A stretch of 64,000 bases of DNA from Brevibacillus brevis (GTDB taxonomy: Bacteria > Bacillota > Bacilli > Brevibacillales > Brevibacillaceae): assembly GCF_001039275.2 (NCBI RefSeq), contig NZ_CP030117.1:3782001-3846000 (forward strand), given 5' to 3'. Every line of letters begins with the position of its first letter. Position 1 is the stretch's first letter. Below, piece after piece: positions 19,179-27,072 of the stretch. The notes beneath the pieces were generated by a model. The model had not been told where the DNA came from. It worked only from the letters and a program-made list of their open reading frames with translations, and ran no database searches. The position numbers and the translations under genes are program-made.

Positions 19179-19634
19179 CTATGACAAGACGCGTTTGGTT
19201 GTCACTACTTGAACAATCTTACCCTCTTGCATCAGGGAGCTGATTTCATTCATGATTTTTGCTTCCAGCTTGTTCACACCTTCAGTTCCTTTTATGTCTT
19301 CTGGTGTCAACCCCGCCAATGTTTTAATAATCACCTGATTGACTTGCGGCAAACGCTGCTCCAATTCTGTTTTGGCATCAGCACTGTCCGCCGTAATGCT
19401 AAAGCGTACAATCATGTAATTATTCGTTAGCAAGTTCGTAGTAATTTCGCCAGTGTCAACGGAGAACTCTTTCATTTCCTCTGCCGTGAGCGGCTTCACT
19501 TCTTGCTCTTCCGTCGAAGATGTTTGCGCAGCCGGAGAGAGATACGTTTGCCAGAGAACAAACGAGATCACTCCCAGTAGCGATATCGCGATGATAATGA
19601 TTAGAGCCATGTTAAACAATCGATTTTGAAACAT
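19179..19634 (-). CDS. fliL: Flagellar basal body protein FliL
   Basis: 151 residues: one N-terminal transmembrane helix (about 8-30) and an extracytoplasmic domain with GEITTNLLTNNYMIVRFSIT and the terminal QEGKIVQVVTTKRVLS. FliL surrounds the stator units and supports motor torque. GGGAGG precedes the ATG. It lies between the FlbD-family gene and fliM. Confidence 0.9.
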   Translation of the reverse strand: MFQNRLFNMALIIIIAISLLGVISFVLWQTYLSPAAQTSSTEEQEVKPLTAEEMKEFSVDTGEITTNLLTNNYMIVRFSITADSADAKTELEQRLPQVNQVIIKTLAGLTPEDIKGTEGVNKLEAKIMNEISSLMQEGKIVQVVTTKRVLS

Positions 19635-19649
19635 CGCTAATGCCTCCCG

Positions 19650-19871
19650 CTATTCATTTGAATCACCCGGCATTTTCGGTACAGATGTTGCCGGAGGAAC
19701 ATTATGATAAAAAGCCTGAACACGTTCAGCGATGGATTCCACCGAATCCTTCACGATGTACTTTCTGTCGTTGAACAGCGTGATCACGCTATCCGGAGTT
19801 GCTTCAACAGTTTCAATGTGAGTGATGTTCAGATAAAAAGTAGAGCCGTTAAACCGAGTTAACTTAATCAT
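19650..19871 (-). CDS. FlbD-family protein (SwrD-like)
   Basis: 73 residues with the family signature at the N-terminus (MIKLTRFNGSTFYLNITHIE, then TPDSVITLFNDRKYIVKDS). The B. subtilis counterpart at this locus, SwrD, increases motor power and is needed for swarming. It is a small cytoplasmic protein without a signal. It lies 15 bases before fliL. Confidence 0.88.
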   Translation of the reverse strand: MIKLTRFNGSTFYLNITHIETVEATPDSVITLFNDRKYIVKDSVESIAERVQAFYHNVPPATSVPKMPGDSNE

Positions 19872-19895
19872 TGGCTGCTCCTTTCCGGATCAAGC

Positions 19896-19923
19896 TGGGG
19901 AAGTCTTAGAACACTTCCCCGGC
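19896..19923 (-). other. Intercistronic hairpin between flgE and the FlbD-family gene
   Basis: GGGGAAGT and ACTTCCCC arms face each other across a short loop in the 70-base gap between flgE and the FlbD-family gene. No T-run follows, so it is not a typical intrinsic terminator. It is more likely an mRNA processing or stability element that raises flgE message relative to the genes downstream; that role is inference. Confidence 0.5.
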
Positions 19924-19940
19924 TTTTCCGTTAAACGAAA

Positions 19941-20759
19941 TTATCGTTTCAGGTTCACCAGTTCTTCTAATACTGTGTCAGATGTCGTGATGATCCTAGA
20001 GTTTGCTTGGAAACCGCGTTGTGCCACGATCATTTCTGTAAATTCTTCAGAAAGGTCAACGTTTGACATTTCCAGTTGTCCTGCGATGATGCTGATTCGT
20101 GCATCTGCTGGAGTAGCTGGAGTCATTGGATCATCATCACGTGCACCGGCGTTCACTGTGTTTTCGTAGAGATTGTTACCGATCTTCTTCAAACCACTTG
20201 GGTTGTTGAAGGTCATTACGCCAATGGTATTGTCCGAAGCAAGTGCTCCAGTATCATCCACAGTCGTAATTACGCCATCTTTGCCAATGGAGTAAGAAAC
20301 AATTCCATCTGCTTGGTTGATTTGAATTGGAGCCGGGTCAGTGTTCATCAACTTCATCCCTTGGGAGTTCACCAAGAAACCTTGGGCATCACGAGTGAAG
20401 TTCCCTGCACGCGTGTAATAAATGGTTGCCCCTTCATCAGGACTGACCATGAAAAACGCGTCTCCTTCGATAGAAAGGTCTGTCGGCAGGTTCGTTGTCA
20501 TTGGGCTACCAGCAGAGAAAACCGTATCAATCGAAGCAATGGAAGCACCCAGACCGATTTGCGTCGGGTTTGTACCGCCTTTACCACCATCTGTAGGAGC
20601 ACCAGCTCCTTGAACGTTTTGGCTCAAAATATCTTGAAACATCACACGACCCTTTTTAAAGCCAACTGTGTTTACGTTCGCGATATTGTTACCAATAACG
20701 TCCAGTTTTGTTTGAAAACCACGCATGCCTGAAATACCTGAGTACATTGAGCGAAGCAT
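19941..20759 (-). CDS. flgE: Flagellar hook protein FlgE (FlgG/FlgE family)
   Basis: 272 residues, matching the short hook proteins of Bacillus. The N-terminal rod/hook signature MLRSMYSGISGMRGFQTKLD and IGNNIANVNTVGFKKGR, plus the C-terminal VDLSEEFTEMIVAQRGFQAN and TSDTVLEELVNLKR, are diagnostic. In B. subtilis the equivalent gene at this position was once called flgG and is now known to encode the hook. AAGGAGGAAATAACT precedes the ATG. Confidence 0.92.
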   Translation of the reverse strand: MLRSMYSGISGMRGFQTKLDVIGNNIANVNTVGFKKGRVMFQDILSQNVQGAGAPTDGGKGGTNPTQIGLGASIASIDTVFSAGSPMTTNLPTDLSIEGDAFFMVSPDEGATIYYTRAGNFTRDAQGFLVNSQGMKLMNTDPAPIQINQADGIVSYSIGKDGVITTVDDTGALASDNTIGVMTFNNPSGLKKIGNNLYENTVNAGARDDDPMTPATPADARISIIAGQLEMSNVDLSEEFTEMIVAQRGFQANSRIITTSDTVLEELVNLKR

Positions 20760-20819
20760 AGTTATTTCCTCCTTAACCTTCTCATTTAGAGCGGCTACCT
20801 CTGTCAGTCGGTAACCGAA

Positions 20820-20846
20820 TGGGCTTCCTCAAAAGGAGGTCCAGCC
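20820..20846 (-). other. Hairpin upstream of flgE
   Basis: An imperfect inverted repeat (GGGCTTCCTC / GAGGTCCAGCCC on the plus strand) lies in the 101-base gap between the TIGR02530-type gene and flgE. No T-run follows. Together with the hairpin after flgE it would bracket the flgE message, which suggests protection or processing of the hook transcript; not proven. Confidence 0.35.
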
Positions 20847-20860
20847 CAGTGAACAGCCAC

Positions 20861-21256
20861 CTACACGAAAATGGCACTATCAATGTTAGTAAATACGTTG
20901 TCCTTCATGCTACCATCGTCTACGGCGGTAATAATTTTCCGATTTACGATGCTCACGACGTAGGCCACATTGTCCATCATAACGAGAGACTCTCTGGCGC
21001 CTTTGGCGGCTGCTTTTTGCACAGCGGATTCCAAACGCTCCATCTGCTGTCTTTCTAGCGTAATGCCCCGCTCCTGCAAGCGATTGACGGCATGCTGGCT
21101 AAAGCTAAGTGGCTCCGATTTGGTTGCAGCGCCAATCGATTCCGTCAAATACTGCTGAAATAACGTGTTGTTTCCCGGAGCAGTTTGGGTTGTAGCTTTT
21201 GCGACGTGATTCGTTTTCGGAGGAAAATAGGGTTGCCCCACACGAAAATGGTTCAT
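20861..21256 (-). CDS. TIGR02530-type flagellar operon protein
   Basis: 131 residues. The core FSQHAVNRLQERGITLERQQ and VMMDNVAYVVSIVNRKIITA matches the conserved small flagellar operon protein found between flgD and the hook gene in many Bacillota. No signal or membrane segment. The molecular function is unknown. Here it directly follows fliK by 24 bases, without the usual flgD between them. AGAAGGAGGAAGCGCC precedes the ATG. Confidence 0.85.
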   Translation of the reverse strand: MNHFRVGQPYFPPKTNHVAKATTQTAPGNNTLFQQYLTESIGAATKSEPLSFSQHAVNRLQERGITLERQQMERLESAVQKAAAKGARESLVMMDNVAYVVSIVNRKIITAVDDGSMKDNVFTNIDSAIFV

Positions 21257-21280
21257 GGCGCTTCCTCCTTCTATCCAATC

Positions 21281-22513
21281 CTAGACGATGTCGTCAATGC
21301 CGCGAGCCGTGTCCCGCAATCGATTCCATAGCACTTCTGTTGATTCATTGCTGTCAACCAGGGCATCGAGAGCAAATTCTTGCTCGTCTTTCTCTTGCTG
21401 TTGTCGATTCTCTTGCTGTTGTCGTGCTTGTTCACGCTGCTGTTGGAAGTTAAAAGCTGTATCCTGCTGCTGGTTTACCTCCAAGCGATCAACCTGCAAG
21501 CCTTGTTGGGTCAAAGCAGCTCGAAGCTGCGGAAGCTGATTGTCCAGCATTTCCTTTCCAGCCTGTGTTTCAGCATGGAACTGTGCTGTAATCACACCAT
21601 TTTGGGAAGTAATCGTGACATCTACTTGGCCCAAAGATTGTGGATTCAGAATCAGCCTTGCCTCATGTACGCCATTATTTTGCGTCAAGTGCATCTTGGA
21701 CACGAAAAGCTGAGTGACTTGCTGTGTCAGTTGATTGGCGTTCACATGATGTGTCGGAACCGACTGTTGCTGAAAGGTCTGTACAGATTGTGTCTGCGTA
21801 TTAGATGAAGCAATAATCGGTGTCTGACCATTTCCGTTCAACATGCCCTCTTGTGCATCACCCTCTTGATTCAAAAGGCCGCTTTGAAGGGTAGACTGTA
21901 CTGTCTGAGACTGAATCCCAGCTTCTATCTTGTAAGCCGAGAGACCTTGATTCAACCGCAGTGGAGAAATCGTCTTAAGCGTGTCCTGTTGGGTTGTGTT
22001 CATGTTTGCCATCACATCGGATCGCAAGTTCAGTCCACTTCGTTTTGACTCCTCAGCATTTCCTTTTTGATTCTTCAGGGATTCGAGAAGAGCTGCCAGT
22101 TTGTCCAGGTCGTTCGGAGTTGCTTCCCCTTTTTTCAGGTTAGCTAGAATCTGCTTCAAGTCCTCACTCACTTGCCCAGCATTTCCTTGCGCTTTACCCA
22201 AAAGTTGTTCAATTGCAGTTGCAAATTTTTCTTGGGCGTCAGGCGGTAATTCGTCTTGCGTAGTTTGGCCAGAGCCAAGCAATTGAGCAAATAATGCCAT
22301 GAGCTCAGCTAATGCTAGCATCTCCTCTTCACTCAAACCCTCTGGCGCAACCATTGTGTCTTCTGCGTTCCCCACCTGATCCAACACCTGCATCAATTGC
22401 ATGGAAAACATTTGACCTAAACCAGTTCCTCCCGTATTTGCTACAGGTGTAGCTGTAACAGATCCTGCTGATCCTACGGCAGGAGTCAAATTGGCTACAT
22501 TCATCTCGTTCAC
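21281..22513 (-). CDS. fliK: Flagellar hook-length control protein FliK
   Basis: 410 residues. The long N-terminal part is Gln/Asn/Ser-rich and disordered-looking. The conserved C-terminal domain (about 275-355: ARLILNPQSLGQVDVTITSQ, LDNQLPQLRAALTQQGLQVD) is the substrate-switch domain that acts on FlhB. A Gln/Arg-rich stretch (about 360-385) follows. FliK measures hook length while it is exported. AGAGGAGGTGAACG precedes the ATG. Confidence 0.9.
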   Translation of the reverse strand: MNEMNVANLTPAVGSAGSVTATPVANTGGTGLGQMFSMQLMQVLDQVGNAEDTMVAPEGLSEEEMLALAELMALFAQLLGSGQTTQDELPPDAQEKFATAIEQLLGKAQGNAGQVSEDLKQILANLKKGEATPNDLDKLAALLESLKNQKGNAEESKRSGLNLRSDVMANMNTTQQDTLKTISPLRLNQGLSAYKIEAGIQSQTVQSTLQSGLLNQEGDAQEGMLNGNGQTPIIASSNTQTQSVQTFQQQSVPTHHVNANQLTQQVTQLFVSKMHLTQNNGVHEARLILNPQSLGQVDVTITSQNGVITAQFHAETQAGKEMLDNQLPQLRAALTQQGLQVDRLEVNQQQDTAFNFQQQREQARQQQENRQQQEKDEQEFALDALVDSNESTEVLWNRLRDTARGIDDIV

Positions 22514-22565
22514 CTCCTCTTTTTGATTTGTTGCTTATAGAAACGAAAACAGATGATTGCTCAAT

Positions 22566-23468
22566 CTATTTTCGAAGCAACTCTGTCGTGATGCGAGCCG
22601 CCAGATTGTCTTTTTCTTTCTTGTCGTCATTGGCGATCGCTGAGAGAGTTTGTGCCCGTTTATCCGCAGGCAAATCTTTCATTAAAGCAATGGCTTGAGC
22701 CTTGTTAGTACTCATGAGTGAACGAATAATGGCGGCAGCATCCGCTGGAGGCAACTGAGTAAATGTGTTCTTTAGATCCTCATTCGATTCAGACCCATCA
22801 CGCGTATTGCTGAGCGCCTTTGTAAGAACATCTACACGTTGTTGTAGAGCAGCAATGTCATCATCTTTGTTCACTACTGAATCTTTTAACAAGATCGAAA
22901 TATCGGCAGCTTTCTTCGGTTCCATCTTTGCCAAAATGTCAGCTTGCTGGGCAGGTTTCATTTTGGTCATAACCGTCACTGACTCTTCCAGCTTGAGATT
23001 TTCAATAATGGCCGCCGCATTTTTGGGTGACATGGTTGTATACACTTTCGCCAAATCTGCAAACTGCTTCTGACGTTCTTCCTCAGTAGCACGTTTATCT
23101 TCCATTGCCTTGTTTAAATCATCGATCTGTTTTTCAAGCGCCACAATGGTGGCGTCTTTCTTTGCAGACTCTTCTTGTAAAGCGCTTATCTGCTGCTGGT
23201 TTTTTGCATGATCTTGCTGTAGGGTTGCCACTTGTTTGTCCATGTCAGGTTGTTCTTCTGAGTCGGGAGTTGCCGCATATTCGTCCGGGACTAATTTTTC
23301 CACGTACGGTATGGAGTTAGCCCAGTGGAGAACATTCCCTAACACATTTACTCCGAGCAAGCTCAGGAGCACACCGCCAAGGAGGCTGGCAAACAGTGCA
23401 GGAATGACAATCATATAAAAGAACCATTCCCACCTGCCGTATTCCCGTTCTTCTTGGATTTCTTCCAT
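22566..23468 (-). CDS. MotE-family / MgtE intracellular-N-domain protein (YlxF-like)
   Basis: 300 residues. One transmembrane helix near residues 15-40, a coiled coil (about 80-140, LQQDHAKNQQQISALQEESA), then two MgtE-N-like repeats (VYTTMSPKNAAAIIENLKLE...; FTQLPPADAAAIIRSLMSTN...). The counterpart in B. subtilis is ylxF between fliJ and fliK. Related MotE proteins chaperone MotC in rhizobia, but the role in Bacillales is not established. Placed directly after fliJ. Confidence 0.82.
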   Translation of the reverse strand: MEEIQEEREYGRWEWFFYMIVIPALFASLLGGVLLSLLGVNVLGNVLHWANSIPYVEKLVPDEYAATPDSEEQPDMDKQVATLQQDHAKNQQQISALQEESAKKDATIVALEKQIDDLNKAMEDKRATEEERQKQFADLAKVYTTMSPKNAAAIIENLKLEESVTVMTKMKPAQQADILAKMEPKKAADISILLKDSVVNKDDDIAALQQRVDVLTKALSNTRDGSESNEDLKNTFTQLPPADAAAIIRSLMSTNKAQAIALMKDLPADKRAQTLSAIANDDKKEKDNLAARITTELLRK

Positions 23469-23480
23469 TTGGAACCTCCC

Positions 23481-23927
23481 TCAGTAACTTCGGCGAAGAT
23501 AGAGCTGCGTACCGATCTCATCCAATTCTTTTTGCTCTCTTTGCTTCTGGTCGTCCAGAAATTGGTGGAGCGACTTTTCCCGAAGGCGTTGCCATAGTTG
23601 GGACTCTTTCATACGTTCCGTCAATCGTGACTGACAGCGTTCCACATCCTGTTCACAACCATGCAAGGTACGTTGCTGATTCTGAATGGATCTCGCAACA
23701 GATTGCTGATATTGCGTAATGGAAATGAGCTGTGCAGCACTGCATGTCTGCATCTGTACTTCCTGGAGCTTCATCGTCATCTCGTCATGATGATCAGTTA
23801 GTTGAGAAAGCTTCCACTCTTCTTCGTTTTTACGCTGGATCGACTTTCCGAAAGCCCACTCTGCTTGTTCTTTTTCTTTTTCCTTTAAATCAAGAACCTT
23901 TTGGAGATGAAACTGGAACACTCGCAC
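23481..23927 (-). CDS. fliJ: Flagellar export chaperone FliJ
   Basis: 148 residues, almost entirely charged helix and coiled coil, starting RVFQFHLQKVLDLKEKEKEQ, the typical FliJ head. GTG start with GAGGAG upstream. FliJ is the central stalk of the FliI ATPase ring and escorts export chaperones. It sits one base after fliI, as in most flagellar operons. Confidence 0.9.
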   Translation of the reverse strand: MRVFQFHLQKVLDLKEKEKEQAEWAFGKSIQRKNEEEWKLSQLTDHHDEMTMKLQEVQMQTCSAAQLISITQYQQSVARSIQNQQRTLHGCEQDVERCQSRLTERMKESQLWQRLREKSLHQFLDDQKQREQKELDEIGTQLYLRRSY

Positions 23928-23928
23928 G

Positions 23929-25248
23929 TTAGTTCACTCCTCCGAAATGAGCTGTCAACGCTTGGATAGCGCCCTGCAAAGTAGATGGCTCATGCGTTCC
24001 TTGTGCCGTAAAACCAGAAATGATATCTCGATAGCGAATGGCTGCATCGATTTCCCGGTTGCTTCCTGGCTTGTACGCCCCAATATTGATGAGGTCCTCT
24101 GCTTCACGAAACGTAGCCAAATGCTTTTTCAGCTGACGAGCAGCATCCAAATGGTTACTATCGACGATTTCATTCATGACACGACTTACACTCGCCATCA
24201 CATCAATGGCAGGAAAGTGACCTTTGTGAGCGATTTTTCGGTCAAGAACGATGTGACCGTCCAAAATCCCCCGCGCCGCATCCGCAATCGGATCGTTCAT
24301 GTCGTCAGAATCAACCAGTACGGTATAAAAGGCTGTAATACTCCCCTTATCCGCTGTTCCTGCGCGCTCCATCAGCTTTGGCAGCATCGCAAACACTGAT
24401 GGCGTATAACCACGTGTAGCCGGCGGTTCTCCGATTGCCAAGCCCACCTCACGTTGTGCCATGGCAAATCGGGTGACGGAGTCCATCATGAGCATGACAT
24501 TCATTCCACGATCGCGGAAATATTCCGCGATGGATGTCGCAATCATTGCTCCCTTGATTCGAATCATGGCAGGTTGATCGGAAGTAGCTACGACAACAAC
24601 AGAGCGCTTTAGTCCTTCTTCCCCAAGATCGCGCTCGATAAACTCCATGACTTCACGACCACGTTCCCCAATAAGACCAATGACATTGATATCTGCCGTA
24701 GTATTTCGGGCGATCATTCCCATCAATGTACTTTTTCCAACCCCTGATCCAGCGAAGATGCCGACCCGCTGACCTTTCCCAATGGTAAGGAGACCATCTA
24801 TCGCTCTCACACCTACACTCAATGGTTCTTGAATGCGCGGGCGAAGGATCGGATTTGGCGGCATATTGTTCGTAGGATAAGACGTCAGACCAAATGGCAG
24901 TGAACCTTGATAGGGTCGGCCCAGTCCATCGAGGATCGAACCCAATATTTCAGGTCCAACTTTTACATCTAGCGAACGTCCTGTCGCGACCACATCACAA
25001 CCTGGACCAATTTCGGTCAATTCGCCTAAAGGCATTAACAGCACTTTGTTTTCGCGAAAGCCAACGACTTCTGCGATGATCGGTTCCTTTGTGTTAGCCG
25101 GATATAGATGGCATATCTCGCCTAATTTCACTTCTGGCCCTTGCGACTCAATAGTGAGTCCAACAACCTGTGTCACTTTGCCATTCACGCGCATCGGATC
25201 TAAGCTATGCAGCATGTGCTTGTACTTCGAGAGATCTAGGATGCTCAT
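23929..25248 (-). CDS. fliI: Flagellum-specific ATP synthase-like ATPase FliI
   Basis: 439 residues. Walker A (FAGSGVGKSTLMGMIARNT), the catalytic GERGREVMEFIERD segment and Walker B (NVMLMMDSVTRFAMAQREV) place it in the F1-beta-like type III ATPases. It forms a hexamer at the export gate and unfolds or delivers substrates. Its ATGA start overlaps the fliH stop. Confidence 0.95.
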   Translation of the reverse strand: MSILDLSKYKHMLHSLDPMRVNGKVTQVVGLTIESQGPEVKLGEICHLYPANTKEPIIAEVVGFRENKVLLMPLGELTEIGPGCDVVATGRSLDVKVGPEILGSILDGLGRPYQGSLPFGLTSYPTNNMPPNPILRPRIQEPLSVGVRAIDGLLTIGKGQRVGIFAGSGVGKSTLMGMIARNTTADINVIGLIGERGREVMEFIERDLGEEGLKRSVVVVATSDQPAMIRIKGAMIATSIAEYFRDRGMNVMLMMDSVTRFAMAQREVGLAIGEPPATRGYTPSVFAMLPKLMERAGTADKGSITAFYTVLVDSDDMNDPIADAARGILDGHIVLDRKIAHKGHFPAIDVMASVSRVMNEIVDSNHLDAARQLKKHLATFREAEDLINIGAYKPGSNREIDAAIRYRDIISGFTAQGTHEPSTLQGAIQALTAHFGGVN

Positions 25249-26063
25249 GGAGCCTCACTTCCTCTGGCAATCGTAAGCAGTGCCTGCTTAATCTCCTCCA
25301 TTTGTGTATCAATGCGGGCATCGACACTTCCCAAAGCAGTACGGATGACACATCCATCATCTTGTACCGTATAGTCAGGATAAATGGAGAGCTCTGCTTG
25401 TCCATCTAACAATTCCAGAAAACCAGCACGATGTTCGAGCACATATTCGAAGTTCTTATGGTTGACGCACACCGTAATCTCGCCATGAACACGGGAGCGG
25501 CGGAGTGCTTTTTTGGTCATCTCCAGGACCTGCTCGGGATGCTGTTGCAATTCCTGTCCAATGATTTTTTTTGCGATTTCCATGCTGAGTTCCACTAGGA
25601 AAGGCTCCGCTTCAGCTATAATCTGTTTTTTCTCGGCAAACGCCTGTTCCAGAATGGTTTTCGCTTGGCTGAGTGTAGCTGTTTGCTCCTCGTACGCCTC
25701 ACGTTTACCCGCTTCAAATCCTGCCTCTTGCCCTTCCGTCAATGCTTGCTCTTGTACTTGTTGGAACAGTTGCGCAGCTTCCTGACGCTTTTGTTCCCAC
25801 CATTCGTCCATCTGAGCAAGCGTCTCTTGTCTTAGTTGCTCTGCTTGCTCGGCAGTTTGCTGCAAGATGTTTTGCGCGGTCTCTTCTGCATCTGAGATGA
25901 TCGTTTTCGCTTCGATCTCAGCTTGATTTAAAATTTCTTGATTTTCTTGCAACCTTTCGGCAACTTCTTCCGTCTTAAGTGGTACAGGCGTTACCGAGAG
26001 GAGAAAAGATTCCTCAGAAGGCCGATAATTGGCGCTTTTGATGATCCTAGACAATGATATCAT
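25245..26063 (-). CDS. fliH: Flagellar assembly protein FliH
   Basis: About 272 residues from the ATG at 26063 (MISLSRIIKS); a TTG three codons downstream is also well spaced from GGTGGAGG, and the open frame extends ten codons upstream inside fliG. The middle (about 40-130) is a Gln/Glu/Ala-rich coiled coil. The C-terminal domain (about 150-265) matches the V-ATPase-E-like FliH domain that binds FliI. FliH regulates the ATPase and tethers it to the C-ring. Confidence 0.88.
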   Translation of the reverse strand: MISLSRIIKSANYRPSEESFLLSVTPVPLKTEEVAERLQENQEILNQAEIEAKTIISDAEETAQNILQQTAEQAEQLRQETLAQMDEWWEQKRQEAAQLFQQVQEQALTEGQEAGFEAGKREAYEEQTATLSQAKTILEQAFAEKKQIIAEAEPFLVELSMEIAKKIIGQELQQHPEQVLEMTKKALRRSRVHGEITVCVNHKNFEYVLEHRAGFLELLDGQAELSIYPDYTVQDDGCVIRTALGSVDARIDTQMEEIKQALLTIARGSEAP

Positions 26064-27060
26064 CTCCTCCACCGCGGGCGATGATGATCTCACCAGCCTC
26101 CTCTAAGCGACGGATAATTGCAACGATACGAGATTGTGCCTCTTCGACGTCGCGAAGGCGAACTGGGCCCATAAACTCCATTTCTTCTTTGAAGGTATCC
26201 GCCATCCGTTTGGACATGTTCCGGAAAATAACTTCCCGAACTTCTTCGCTGGATACTTTGAGAGAAAGTTGCAGATCGGCATTTTCCACATCGCGGATAA
26301 CGCGCTGAATCGAACGGTTGTCGAGTGTTGCAATATCTTCGAAGACGAACATACGCTTCTTGATTTCTTCTGCCAGCTCTGGATCTTGAATTTCGAGGGA
26401 ATCCAGAATCGTGCGTTCGGTTCCACGATCGACACCGTTGAGTACAGCCACGATCGCTTCGATCCCGCCTGCCTGGGTGTAATCTTGGGTAACAGTGGCA
26501 GAGAGCTTTTGCTCCAATACCTGTTCAACTTGAGCAATTACTTCCGGTGAAGTACTGTCCATAGTCGCAATACGTTTCGCAACCTCTGCTTGACGTTCTT
26601 GCGGAAGAGCGGACAAAATCATGGCTGCTTGTTGAGCTTCCAAATAAGAAAGCACCAAAGCTATCGTCTGCGGATGCTCATTTTGGATAAAGTTAAGGAT
26701 TTGACCTGGGTCGGCCTTCCTAGCAAAGTCAAACGGTCGAACTTGAAGGTTTGCCGTCAAGCGATTGATAATATCCATCGCTTTGGTCTCACCCAAAGCT
26801 TTTTGCAAAATTTCTTTGGCGTATGTAATCCCGCCCTGTGCAATTACCTCCTTGGCAACTGCTATCTGGTGAAATTCAGATAAAATTTTATCTTTTTCAT
26901 CCGTATCCACTTTTCGCACATTGGCGATTTCTAATGTCAGTTGCTCGATCTCATCCTCACGCAAATGCTTGAACACCTGGGCAGAAACTTCCGGCCCGAG
27001 TGAGATGAGGAGGATAGCTGCTTTTTGTCGTCCTGACAACTCTTTAGCGCCGCGAGCCAT
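26047..27060 (-). CDS. fliG: Flagellar motor switch protein FliG
   Basis: 337 residues from the ATG at 27060, chosen because AAGGAG lies 8 bases upstream; a GTG three codons earlier overlaps that site. The N-terminal FliF-binding, middle (NEHPQTIALVLSYLEAQQAA) and C-terminal torque domains (MFVFEDIATLDNRSIQRVIR, with the charged residues that face the stator) are complete. The protein ends in a Gly-rich tail whose codons carry the fliH ribosome site. Confidence 0.95.
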   Translation of the reverse strand: MARGAKELSGRQKAAILLISLGPEVSAQVFKHLREDEIEQLTLEIANVRKVDTDEKDKILSEFHQIAVAKEVIAQGGITYAKEILQKALGETKAMDIINRLTANLQVRPFDFARKADPGQILNFIQNEHPQTIALVLSYLEAQQAAMILSALPQERQAEVAKRIATMDSTSPEVIAQVEQVLEQKLSATVTQDYTQAGGIEAIVAVLNGVDRGTERTILDSLEIQDPELAEEIKKRMFVFEDIATLDNRSIQRVIRDVENADLQLSLKVSSEEVREVIFRNMSKRMADTFKEEMEFMGPVRLRDVEEAQSRIVAIIRRLEEAGEIIIARGGGDDIIV

Positions 27061-27072
27061 ACCATTCACTCC

